A stretch of DNA of 64,000 bases, from NCBI GenBank assembly GCA_905250115.1, contig CAJNOI010000002.1:564771-628770 (forward strand), in the 5' to 3' direction. Of the stretch, positions 35,398-47,400 are shown piece after piece (positions within the stretch are counted from its first letter, which is position 1; every line of letters begins with the position of its first letter). Origin of the DNA: Adineta steineri. Its lineage: Eukaryota; Rotifera; Eurotatoria; Adinetida; Adinetidae. The notes beneath the pieces are model-generated. The model did no database searches and had not been told where the DNA came from. It saw only the letters and a list, made by a program, of their open reading frames with translations. A program made the position numbers and the translations under genes.

Positions 35398-37953
35398 GAG
35401 AGACAATGGATGACTCTTCCTGATTTCTTATTTTTTTAATTTCGTCTCTATTTTTTATCTTTCTCTTTATGTGTGAACGCGCATATATATTATAATAAAT
35501 ATGTATGCTATATTATTGTTCTTTGAAACTAAATAGAAGAGTAGACTAAATACATATATACATAAATATATTTATTCATCTTTTTCTCTCTGTTTGACAA
35601 ACTAATCTAAAAAAAAGATTTTTAAAGCAAATTTTGAAAAAGAAAAAATATATTCTCTTTTTTTTACATAATATACTGGTTATATTACATTTTTTTCTCG
35701 AATGACGATGAATATCAATATAATGTGTGTTGTTGTTTATTAATCGAATAAAACATTTCTAATCATCTGTACGTTTCACTTTTTTTGTCGCCCCATGTAA
35801 CATAATTGATCAAAAATATAAAAAATCTCTTTTTTCTTACTATTAATTAATTGTAAATAGAACGCGACAAAAACAAAAAATAACATAAACATAATGTGTG
35901 AAACATTTTAATAATTGATTTTTTTTGTCGCTCTATCTCTATTTCCCTGCGTTTATATTTAATCTTAATGTGTTTATTTCGCACCCAATACATTGCAGGT
36001 TCTTTTTTGTTTTGTTTTTCACTTGTCATAAAAAATAAAATGCAACCATAATATTAAGTTTATTTCATATCTATTATTAAAATATTTATCTTCTTGAAAT
36101 GTGCTGTTTTCAACATCAACCATAAAAAATATGTAGTAGTTATAGAACTGATAATAATGATTATTCTGATAAATAGTTCTAGAAAAGATGAGAATGTTTA
36201 AAAATTGTATTCTTTTATTAAATAAATCGAAAAAAAGAACTATACATCTAATATACACGTTTATTTCTAATATTTGTATATTTTCAATAAATGTAAATAT
36301 TGATTTGTTTTGTATTCAGTTTGACGAGACCTTGTATATAAACATGCTGCTATAAATACAAATAATAAGTTAATCAGTACGTTAACTTATTCAAAATCAA
36401 CTATTCGTACTAATTAGAATACTCATTTTCTTTAGTGTATAGGTTTACTTTTCGCATATCACTGATAAAGTATTAATTTATCCTTTATACTACATCTATT
36501 ATTTCTATTCAGTGAATTACATATTAAATGTATAGATTTTCACATTTGTACCGTTTCTCTTTGAAAAAAAGGATGCCTCTTTGTATGGAATATCCGTACG
36601 ATATTGAATAAGGTATTAAATAGATGTCATTTTTGCTATTTTCATTTCTTCTTAATGTATTGCTTTTGCGGGATTGAACTATTTCTTCTCAAAATGAAGC
36701 AATTTTTCGATCGGCTTTTCTAATAGTCCACTGCTCTGCATCTCTCTGTATACTTGAACACTTATATTATTCATTGGTAATAAGGACATCTGTCGACAAA
36801 ATTTCGTATACTAAACAAAAAGAAAAGGAAAATAACGAATGTAATTTTCCTCTTTTTTAATTAAAACTAATAATTTGATATCAAGTAAAAATTTGATTGC
36901 TTTACGGTATTGAATATTTCGTCTGTTCGTTATTGTATAGGTTGCATACAATCAACACAAATAAACAATTAACCTCTCATAGACAAGCTTGAACTGATTG
37001 TTACCAATAGAACATCAGATAATAATCAGCAAGGGAACTTTACCTTTGAGAATATTACTGAGATTCTATTCAATATTTCTCTTAATTCAATACAGAATGA
37101 ATGTAATACTATTCTTGATATTGACACATGACTTGACAATAAATTCTTATAGAAAAATTAAATAATTATGAATACTTTAACAGTCGATTTATGTTATTTC
37201 AAAACAACTTATTCATCTTAGTAGATATTTATCTTGTAACAAATTCAATTTAAAAATTATTTTATTTCATTAGAAAATTTATAATTTATGTTATATTTAT
37301 TTCCTTAATATGGTTTAAAATACGACAATTGATAAACTATTCATATTATCTACTCATGAATTATCAAGTTCACTTCTTAAAATAGATTAATTCAAAATAT
37401 ATCTTTAGATATGTTAGATTCTATTACAAAACTGCATCATAATTTAACATCTTGTTCATTATAGCATGTAGAATAATATCAATTGAACTTTTATGATCTT
37501 CGTTATTTACTTGATAATAAAAATATCGAACAGTTTTGAATGAATAGTAAATCACTATGGATTGATCATAGAATAATTCTTATCACTCAAAACTTGATAT
37601 TATTTAATAAGAATTAATGATAAAAATTTTTTAACAATATTCGACATTTCTTTTAATAGACTTACGATTTTGTTACTATTGTTTATGTCGGTTGAAATAA
37701 TATTAAATCTATTATTCATGTCACTTTATATTCAATTATATTTATAATTCATTGTGAATTTATTTTCCGATAAATCATATGAATACGACAAATTACTTCA
37801 ATACTATTCAAATATTCTTTTTGTTCTGTCTATTATTCATAGATTTTCTTTGAATATTAGATTTGTTTCCATATGATCATAACCAAGAAGAATACGACAG
37901 TGAATAATGTTATTATTACTTTTTTTTCTAGATATTTGTTTTGGTAAATAAAA
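35398..37953. other. Long AT-rich intergenic region
   Basis: About 2.5 kb with no supported gene. Reading frames at 35847-36029 and 36019-36258 (minus) are I/Y/F-rich AT artefacts. Just before the ZNF207 ATG, TTTTTTTCTAG at 37921-37931 looks like a splice acceptor, so ZNF207 probably has a 5'-UTR intron that starts in this region. Confidence 0.45.
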
Positions 37954-39142
37954 ATGGGTCGAAAAAAGAAGAAAATAACTAAACCTTGGTGTTGGTATTG
38001 TAACCGTGAATTTGATGATGAAAAGATTTTACTACAACATCAAAAAGCAAAACATTTTAAATGCCATTTATGTCATAAAAAATTATATACTGGACCCGGT
38101 TTACAAATCCATTCTATACAAGTAAAATATGATCTATTTTCTTATAGTTTTTATTTAATCACTAGATATATATATTTAGGTACATAAAGAAAATATTGAC
38201 AAAGTACCAAATGCAATTAAAGGTCGAGATAATATTGAAATTGAAATTTATGGTATGGAAGGTATACCAGAAGATGATCTTCGTCAACATGAAAAACGAC
38301 TTGCTGGAAAAGATAAAGATGAGCCAGATAATACTGATTCTGTGAAAGTACCTCCACCAATGACTATGCCACAAATGCCAAATTTAGGAATGATGGCTCC
38401 ACCACCAATGATGCCCATGACTTTTACTGGTATCCCTTTTGGTATGCCACCGATGTCACTTTCTATGATGCCTGTGTCAATGATGACTCAATTACGACCA
38501 CCTATGCCTATGGTTCCACCAAATGTTGGTAATTCTGCTACTCTTCTATCATCAAATCAAATGATGGGACCTGGTTCTACCTCTTCAAAACCACTTTTTC
38601 CTAGTGGAATTACTGACGTATATTTTATTTATTAAAATAAAACTTTGTTGAAAATATTAGTTTAATTCTAGACAAATAACAATGGTCATCCTTCCAATAT
38701 AGGAACAATGTCATCAAATACAGTATCAACATCAAATCTATCATCGAATGGATCTAGCTCATTGTCTACTAATAAAACAAAAATAGAACCTGTAGCAGAT
38801 ACTGCTAAAATTATTCATCCCGATGATGATATATCTTTAGTAAGTGTGATTGTTTTAATATAAAAATACGAGAGAAATCTTTTTCTCATTTTATTTAGGA
38901 AGAATTTCGTGCTTCTTTGCCGAAATATAAACAAATGATGATGCCACAACAAATGCAAATGCCACCAATGCCAGTTGGTCTTTCTATGGCTAACTTTATG
39001 CCACGTATATTTTTTAATTTGATTTCTTTCTTTTTTTAAATTTAATATTAAAAACTTTCTTTTAGCGTCTATGGCAAATTTATCATTTATGGCACCACCA
39101 ACGGGTTTTCCTCCAATGGTATTTAATGGTCCACGATTCTGA
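37954..39142 (+). CDS. ZNF207: ZNF207/BuGZ zinc-finger spindle protein
   Basis: Five exons: 37954-38121, 38180-38617, 38672-38839, 38899-39004, 39066-39142 (318 aa). The N-terminus MGRKKKK...KPWCWYCNR is almost invariant in BuGZ proteins and starts the two C2H2 fingers (CWYC...[18 protein letters not shown]). The following block [13 protein letters not shown] and [12 protein letters not shown] is also diagnostic. The middle is Met/Pro-rich low complexity, as in orthologues. Near the C-terminus, [19 protein letters not shown] corresponds to the GLEBS-like motif that binds Bub3. The family loads Bub3 at kinetochores, aids spindle assembly and binds spliceosome components. The start is fixed by the conserved MGRKKKK. 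Confidence 0.94.
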
Positions 39143-39831
39143 TTATTCGAACAATGTACGTGGATATTTCATTTAATCTTGTTTTCTCTTCTCTTATCTC
39201 CCTATAAGAAAAAAAAAACAAGACAAAATTTGACTAGATGAATAAATATCATCTTGATATTTCTTACTTTTGTTGCAATCAAATTTCGTTCTCTTACATT
39301 ATTGATTTTTTTTACTGTCATTCAATGTTTTGTTTCATTTGTGTCTATGTGTACGTTGATAAAAATATGAAAAAGAGAATATATCGATTTCATTCCTTAT
39401 ATATACATTTACATATATATTTATATAATTAATTAACTATTTATCTGACCTTTCTAGGCTGCATACATGTGAATAATGTGCTCGTGCGACGATAGACATA
39501 GACCCAATAACAGGTCGGTCTTTCACACGACGCCGTGTCACAGTAGCAGTAGCAGCCTATTAAAATTTATTTACATAATATTCATTTGCTGCCAGCACTG
39601 TTGGGCTACTCAATAAGTCAGCCCCCAAGAGAGAAATTTCACTCTCTTGGTGACATACATTCAATTGAAAACGGCGATCATTATTTTTTTTTACATTTAT
39701 TGATTGCTTTTTTTTTGTTTTGTTTTACTTAGCTAATTTTATAGGAATAATTTAAAGATAAAAATAATCGTATATCGGCAGGTAAATTTATATTTTAAAA
39801 CTCTGTAGATTATTTTATAAATCAAAAGAAA
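39143..39831. other. Intergenic with a strong hairpin
   Basis: About 690 bp between ZNF207 and the dehydrogenase. It includes the hairpin at 39617-39654 and a GTAGCA trinucleotide-like stretch near 39541-39557. No gene is seen. Confidence 0.5.
39617..39654 (+). other. Stem-loop with 9-bp perfect core
   Basis: CCAAGAGAG (39625-39633) pairs perfectly with CTCTCTTGG (39642-39650) around the 8-nt loop AAATTTCA. GTCA (39617-39620) and TGAC (39651-39654) extend the stem beyond a one-sided four-base bulge. It does not match the histone stem-loop or hammerhead consensus. It could be an mRNA 3' element of ZNF207 or a small RNA. Confidence 0.4.
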
Positions 39832-40887
39832 ATGAGTGCTATTAAATTAGTTTCACCAACTTCGACACGTATCGGTTTTATTGGTATTGGTGTAATGGGT
39901 GCTTCCATGGCTGGACATTTAATAAAAGCTGGTTATAAACTAAATATATTTACACGTACTGCAGCTAAAGCTGATTCACTTGTATCACTTGGTGCTTCAT
40001 TATTTAAAACTCCACGTGAAGTCGCACAAGAATCAGATGTTGTTATTTCTATTGTTGGTTATCCGAAAGATGTTGAAGAAGTTTTACTTGATGATAAACA
40101 TGGTGTATTACCTGGTTTTGAATCTGGTAAAATATCAATTGATATGACAACTTCAAAACCATCATTAGCAGTACGAATTCATGAAGAATTCAAAAAACGA
40201 GGTGCACATGCTCTTGATGCTCCAGTTTCAGGTATGTAAATTTCATTCATATTAAATGAGAAAAATAGAAAAAAAAATGTTTCATAATTGTGATAATAAA
40301 TAATATCATTTGTTTTTATCCGTTAATATTTTAAAATCTAATTCATAGGTGGTGATATTGGTGCTAAAAATGCCACTCTTTCTATTATGGTTGGTGGTGA
40401 TCAAGATGTTTTCGATGCTTGTTTACCTATATTCAATATTATGGGTAAAAATGTTCGATTAATGGGTAAAGCAGGTTTTGGCCAACATACTAAAATGGCT
40501 AATCAAATAGCTATATCATCTGGTATGATTGCTATGTGCGAATCACTTCTCTATGCTCAACGTGTTGGTCTTGATTGTGAAAGTGTTATTCAAGTATTAA
40601 GTTCCGGTGCTGCACAAACATTTTCAATGTCAAATTATGGTCCACGTATACTTAAACGTACATTTGATCCTGGTTTTTATGTTGAACATTTCATTAAAGA
40701 TTTAGGTATTGCATTAGAAGAAGCAAATCGAATGGGACTTATTTTACCTGGTTTAATACAAACAAAAATGCTTTATGATATTTTAGCTGCTGATGGTAAG
40801 CAAAAATTAGGTACACATGCTTTAATGTTAGCATTGGAAAAATTAAATGGTCTTAATAAAACCGGTGATGAAGTAAAAAAATCATAA
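39832..40887 (+). CDS. Beta-hydroxyacid dehydrogenase, bacterial YkwC/GarR type
   Basis: Two exons, 39832-40231 and 40349-40887 (312 aa). The Rossmann motif GFIGIGVMGASMAGHL (about 14-29) is intact, followed by the substrate-binding block DAPVSGGDIGAKNATLS and the catalytic region GQHTKMANQI with Lys182 and Asn185. The protein reduces or oxidises small beta-hydroxyacids such as 3-hydroxyisobutyrate or tartronate semialdehyde with NAD(P). The C-terminal half (FYVEHFIKDLGIALEEA) resembles bacterial NAD(P)-dependent oxidoreductases more than animal HIBADH. It has no obvious mitochondrial presequence, unlike HIBADH. Origin by transfer is plausible; the intron and local codon use show it is settled in this genome. 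Confidence 0.88.
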
Positions 40888-42264
40888 TTTTATTGTAGTT
40901 TTCTATTGTGATTATTTTTGTGATTTTGCAATATGCATATGAGAAAAACGAAAGTATGATTTCCAAAATAGTGATTAAAAAATAAAAGAAAGAAAACATT
41001 TCCGAATGATAGTTTATTTGTTATATAAATTCACACTGTAATATGAAATAAATTGACTATAAAAAAGAAATATAAAACATAAGTTTAATATTAATTTATG
41101 CTGTAAAATAGATAGCAATTTTGCACTCTTTCTACTACAAAAAAAACAATATAAGGTGAATAGAAAAGCATATTTCTTCAGTTGATATATAAATGATTCT
41201 TTAATTTTCTGGTATATATAGAAGATTATAAGTTTATCTATAATTCTAATTTACCAATCGTTTTATTGGAACTTTTCGTTATATAAAAATGAGATCAATC
41301 ATAATAATAAACATAATATATTTTTAACCCTGATTCCTAAACTATTATTCCCTGTAAAACAAGTTTTTCTTTCCAGAGATTTACATACTGTATTCAGCGC
41401 AACAAAAAATAAATCTCTTGAAATGCTAATATTAACTGCGTGACATACTTTTCATTCCGATTGCAATTTGTTATAAAATCGAACTAGATGCAACCCTCGA
41501 ATACCAAATTCCATCATGAAGTATTGAAAATTGTTCTAATCTTCAAAATTTCAATAGAGCATACTATTGATATGCTAGTCTATTCTATGTATCTATATTG
41601 AGTATACATTGATACTTGGGAAAAGAGGTCATATTTTCAAAAAGCTTATATAATAATTAGATTAATGTTTATTTCGAAGAATCATAAAAATATTTGATAG
41701 ATCTAATAAACATAACACTTTTTTCTGTTCGATGTCGATTGTCATGGTCATCAATTAAGAAAAAAACGATTTCAACATATGAAGATAATGAGAAGTTATC
41801 ATTCATTATTAAAAAACTATTTTGATAAGTTTAGTTACTCTACATTTTTAAATATACTGCAATACTTTTAAAGTGTGAATTACTACTCGATTTTAATCTA
41901 CGTTAATAACAATAATTAACTTCGATTAATATTGACAATTGTTAATCCGAAAAAAAGTGCAAGTATTGAATGAAATATAATATTAGTTCGCTTCTGTAAA
42001 ATGCTAAATACAAAATACGTAAGTATGCAATAGAATCTGATTGGTTTAAAATGAAACGTATAAGCTCTATAAATTGTTTTTATACCCTAAAAAGTACAGG
42101 TAGCTTAATTTCAACCATTCATCAATAATATGCCAATAACACCTGTATTTCTTTCTCATCTCAATTAATACAAGTATTATATTCTGATTTAGGTGTATAT
42201 AAACGATTGATATTTTTCGTTTGATCTTGTTTTTAATTATTTTATTTCGAAAACAAACGATACT
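40888..42264. other. Intergenic, promoter of the Cys-rich gene at its end
   Basis: About 1.4 kb of AT-rich DNA without a gene. The last 70 bp hold a TATA box for the downstream secreted-protein gene. Confidence 0.5.
42196..42203 (+). promoter_or_regulatory. TATA box of the secreted Cys-rich gene
   Basis: TATATAAA lies 69 bp before the ATG at 42265, a spacing that fits a short leader. Confidence 0.5.
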
Positions 42265-42708
42265 ATGTTGAAATCAATTATTCTTGCTCTACTTTTCTTA
42301 GGTAAATTTTTTTTCTTTAGAAAATATATTCTATATTTGTGAATATTGAGTTTAGGTGTAGCTGTCAATGCTAAAATCACTCAAGAAGATATTACTGCTA
42401 TTAAAGAATCATTAACAGCAGCTGTTCAAGCCGATAACCAATGTACAACAGCAGCTGATTGTACTGCCGCCGCTGTTGGATCTCGAGCATGTGGTGGACC
42501 AAGCAGTTATGTCGTCTATTCAGCTGAATGCGCTAATGCAGAGCAAATTAGTTCATTGATACAATTGGCAACTAGACTTGAAAAACAATTTAATACGGAA
42601 AATGAAATGATGTCTATTTGTTCAATGATTATGCCACCAAAAGCATTATGTGTTGCTAATAAGTGTAAGGCTGCAGCAGCATTCGAATCATTCGAACCAA
42701 TGCATTAA
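42265..42708 (+). CDS. Small secreted cysteine-rich protein
   Basis: Exon 1 (42265-42301) and exon 2 (42356-42708) encode 129 aa. Exon 1 supplies the start of the signal peptide (MLKSIILALLFL), which continues over the intron to GVAVNA. The mature part has seven Cys with the order NQC, ADC, RACGGPSSY, AEC, SIC, ALC, NKC. The pattern of an early Cys pair, a CGGP turn, YSAEC, a Leu-rich helix (EQISSLIQLATRL) and a Cys-rich end recalls small domains in bacterial lipoproteins, but I cannot name the family. The odd number of Cys means one is free or makes a dimer. A decayed paralogue lies 0.9 kb downstream. AATAAA occurs at 42746. Confidence 0.8.
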
Positions 42709-43567
42709 ATTAACTTCAAAATATACTTTTTTCATAAATATTTAAAATAAAAATTTTGAAGGAAAACACTATCTAAAATGACAAAGAAATAAAAGAATTT
42801 ATTACCAAATGAACATAAAATTTGTAAGAATTATTTGTTCTTGACCAAACTGTTATAGTCAAGAGAAAAAATTCATAATTTAAATTGTCTTAGGATACTA
42901 ATCAATTAACGAATTTTTATATATTACAGTAATTTGGAATCATCTGTACAGGTTCTTAAGATACTATTACACAAAGAGAACAATGAAAAATGATTCAATG
43001 TTGAACTATTGTAAATTCAAATAAAGAGATCATGAAACAAGTTAAGTATCTGCGTTTATGCTTGATCAAACGATTTCATTTTTTTACCAACGTTAGAGGC
43101 ATATCTAGGCTTCATATCCACATAAACATACATAGAGAGATCTTTTCTTAACTATCTTACTTTTTTCCTATTTGTTAAACGGTATAAGTTTTTTTTGTTA
43201 AGATCAGTAATTGTACTTAAAAAAGGTTCTCACCAATCTTGTCTGTATCGCTTTAAAGTGTGAACATATTTCCATCATTGGTAAATAAATTAGATCATCT
43301 GGCTGAGTACTAACGCAGATATGTAGATTATTTTATAATCAAGTAATTTTTTGGTCCACTCCGTATTTGAAACAATCCATATATGTTTTTATCGATTATA
43401 ATACTTAAATAAATCTATTAATATTTAGAAAGCCTAAATATATCAAGAAAATGTCATTCGATGTTTTTTTTCTCATACTGCTCAATCATATATATGATAT
43501 ATAGAATTTATAAGACACCAGTAACATTTTTTTTTTGTGACTATTATTGTCATTTATATAATTTATT
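42709..43567. other. Spacer between the Cys-rich gene and its decayed copy
   Basis: About 860 bp of AT-rich sequence with no gene. It holds the AATAAA at 42746. Confidence 0.5.
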
Positions 43568-43586
43568 ACAAGAGAAAATAACATTA

Positions 43587-43922
43587 TGTTGAAACAAACA
43601 TACCATTACTCTTTTCTTTCTATTGTAAATTTTCATTTAAAATTGTGTGACAAAATAATATTACATCTTGTTATTTTCAAGGCACATGGTTATTGTTAAT
43701 GGAAAAATTAAATACGAACAAGTAACTTCCATTTATATAGCACTAACAACAGTTAATCAAGTTGAAAATTAATGTACTACATCACCCGATTGTATTATTG
43801 AGTCAATTGTTTATACTGTTTATTCAACAAAAAGTTCAAATGTTAAATATATTCTTTCATTAGCTAAGCTAACAAATAAAATTCAATACAATCTTATTAA
43901 GAAACCAACAGCTGTTTTGTAA
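43587..43922 (+). pseudogene. Decayed paralogue of the secreted Cys-rich protein
   Basis: At 43587 an ATG opens MLKQTYHYSFLSI, matching the signal-peptide exon of the intact gene, and is followed by a GTAAAT donor. After TTTCAAG the second exon (about 43681-43922) encodes VNGKIKYEQVTSIYIALTTV, then a stop codon exactly at the first Cys block (QVEN-stop-CTTSPDC), then VYTVYSTKSSN and ILSLAKLTNKIQYN. These match VNAKITQEDITAIKESL, CTTAADC, YVVYSAEC and SLIQLATRLEKQFN in order. The CGGP segment is deleted and the C-terminal Cys are gone. The in-frame stop and deletions mark it as non-functional. Confidence 0.75.
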
Positions 43923-44416
43923 TAGAAATAATTCATGTATTGCTAAATCGTTTTTATGATATTTTATTGCATGAATAAAAATTAATTGAAAGAAACTCTT
44001 TGAAAAACATCTGAATACAAAAAATAAATAAATCCGATTTGTCTTATTAATAAATCTTAAAAGAAAGAAAACAAATAAAAAGTAATCATTAGTCGCAAAT
44101 AAATATGTTCTCTTTAGTTACATTAAAGGAATGATAATTTATCAGTACACTTGTGTTTTCTAAAAATAAGTTTTATACTTTTCTTTTTCTAATTCAATTT
44201 AAATATTGTCCTGACATATATCGGAAATTGACAAGTATATCTGTTCTAAGTCTGCATATTCTATGAAGTTAGACTAAAAAAAGTAAAATTCTGCATTTGA
44301 TTGTTAGTTAACAGCAAGATATATGAGTGTAAAATGATGTTTTGCAGATAGAAAAAGAAATGTGTAGTCTTTCTTTCTTCTTTTTCTTCTTCTAAGTAGC
44401 GTGTAAAGTAAATCTA
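43923..44416. other. Intergenic, no gene seen
   Basis: About 490 bp of AT-rich sequence upstream of the ceramide-kinase-like gene. No clear TATA box is visible. Confidence 0.45.
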
Positions 44417-47400
44417 ATGTCCTCTAGAACACATCAACATCGACCAAAATCTTCAGGTTTGTTTAAAATTATAGATATATATATATATAAGGTTGCCTAT
44501 GAAATTTAAAAATCCTATATTATAGTTAATGTAAAACAAGCATTTGAAGAACATGAAAATGAAGATAAATTAAATAATGAAGAAATAACTGATGAACATG
44601 GAACATTATATGATGTTAATGATACTGATTTTGATCGATTTTATGCAAGAGCATTCTTTACAGTAAATGATTCAACTGTTGAAGTTATTTTGGATAATGA
44701 TATATTAAGTTGGTCAAGAGTATCTAATGAATGTAACTGAAAATATTTTTCCATAAAAAAAACTAAATTTTATTATTTAGCATCTCGAGAAGAAAATCAT
44801 CAACGAAAAACTACAAATGAAGATCATTCAAACTCCATAAATATACATGATGTTTATGCTATATTACCTGTATATAATCAATATGGTTGGTATTTAAGTA
44901 ATAATGAAAGACGAACAAGTATAACTGTATCAAATTTACCATTATCATCAAAATCACAATTATGTGGATTTCAATTATATTCCTATGAAAGAATAGATGA
45001 TAATATTTTACAAGAAATTCAAATTATTTTTCAAAGTACTATACCTAATCAAATTCAACAATGGTATGAATTACTTTCAAAAATAATTTCAGAATGTATG
45101 TGAAAAGTTCAAAAAAACATTTTTTTTTTGTTTTTCTATAAAATATTATTCTTACAGATAAACCATCAAAAAATATACTTGTTATTTGTAATCCATATGC
45201 CGGATCAAAATATAGTCGACAAGTATATAATACAAAGATTAAGCCTATGCTAGACAGAGCACAATATAATATTAGTTATACAGGTAATTATAGAATGTAA
45301 ACTTTTTTGATTAATATTTAGTTTAGAAATTAATGAACAATGTTCTGTTGATGATATATTGAATGATTTGAAAAGTGATTTGAATTCATTATATGGGTAT
45401 GGAAAAGTTTGCATTTTAATTTGTTGATAATATTAGTTTTGTATCATTAGTCTGATTATTATTGGTGGTGATGGTTCAGTTATTCAAATTATTAATGCAT
45501 TACTTCAGTATTTAGCAAAAGAAAATCAAGCAAGGTAAATGAGAATAATATATGGAATGAAGAAAAAAGAGCGATTTTTCATCTATCTAACGAGGGAAGG
45601 TCTCCGAGTGATTAAAGGCTTGAGAGCGCATATTATGCCCAGTGGTAGGGAATCTATTCTCCGGACGAGTCCTTCAGAGTTTGTTCTAGTTTATAAATGC
45701 CCTACCACTGGGCAAAATATGCACTGTAAAGCTTTTAATCACTTGGGGACCTTTCCTCGTAAAGGATAAATTCTCATTAATATTATTAAATTTATTATAG
45801 ATTAGATATAGAAAATGATTTACCAGTTTTACCATGTCCGATATGTATTATTCCAACTGGTAAATTTCTAAATATGAATGATTTTATTAATATAAATTTT
45901 GTATTTTAAAAGGAACAACAAATATTATATGCCATTCAATTCATGGTAATATAGATCATTGTACACCAGTTTTTCATTTACTTTTTAGTAAGATTAAGAT
46001 ATAAGAAATATATTTTGTACAAATTTTAATGAGAAGAAAATTTTTAGATCAACAAATGAAAATTGATATGTCTGCAGTATTTGATGCTAATTATAAATTT
46101 GTAACTGCAAATTTTAGTGCTGGTGGTGGTTATCCAGCAAATGCTCTAAAATATTTTACACGTTATTCTTCATATAGTCCAAAAAAAATTCTTCAAAAAT
46201 CATTTTTTAAAGCAGCTTCGAATAAAAATCTTAAGTAATTATTTTATTTTATATATAATAAAACATCTCATACTCTTTAAGTCCTATCAAGACTTTATAT
46301 GTATGAGAAAGTTGATTATTGTCTATTTATAAATTTCTTTATTGTATAGACCCATTGAAATGGAAATTCGTTATATTCCTGCTGATGAAAATAGCATAGA
46401 TACTCGTTGTTATCAAGGGTAAATCAATTTCTCTATAATTTTCTATAATAATAGGGTTTTTTATCTTCAGTTGTTCTGTTTGTTCCCCGAATATTGAAAA
46501 AACTGTTGATCAAGTGAAAATTTTTGATAATTCACATATTCAAAAGATGGATAAACAAAATAAATTTTTTAAATCAAAAACTAATGATAATAATCGTTCA
46601 TTATCATCATCTCGAAAAATTTCTGCTCAACAAAATAATAAAAATAAACAATGGAAAATTCTTCATCATAATTATCTACATGTTGCTATATTAACCAATG
46701 CAAATTTATGGGTATTAGCACCACAAGGTCTATCGAAATTTGGCCATTTAGCAGATGGTTTATTAGATCTTATTTTAATTGAACAAACAACACGAAAGGA
46801 ATTTTTACGTTTTATTAAACGTAATGGAAATTCTAAAAATCAAGTAAGAGAAATTCAATATGGATGAATTTATTTTATTTATTATCTTTTTCAGTATGAA
46901 TTTTTCTTTACAAATTTAATTAAAGTAAAAGAAATCGAAATCGAACTTAAAGTTACCAATAATAATTCAATATATAGTAAAATATTCAATACTAATAATC
47001 AATTAGAATCAGATTCATCTAATGAAGAACATTCTGATCATGAAAATAAATCATCGTCTATACAAAAACATGACCCACATCCACCAAATGTGTCTATGTC
47101 AAATGATAATCGACATCATTATCATTCGAATAAACAAACACAAGAATCATTTAATAGTATGCGTCTATCAAACAATTCAAATCATCAAGAAAATGAAGAT
47201 GATAGTTCACAAATCGATTCATCGAATTCAAAAGTACAACTTCGGCGAAGGAATATATTTCAATCATTAAAATTAAAAAAAGACAAAGTTTCTTTATCAC
47301 GTTCATCAAGTGCGTATGGTGGTCAATATGTTCCTAAAAAAGAAAATCAACAATCATCAGACAAAACACTTCGACCAGCTAAAGTAAACATTTTTTAAGT

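Noticed and set aside
39617-39654. Histone-type 3' stem-loop or hammerhead ribozyme
   Set aside because: Stem and loop do not match the histone consensus, and the CUGANGA and GAAA cores of a hammerhead are absent.
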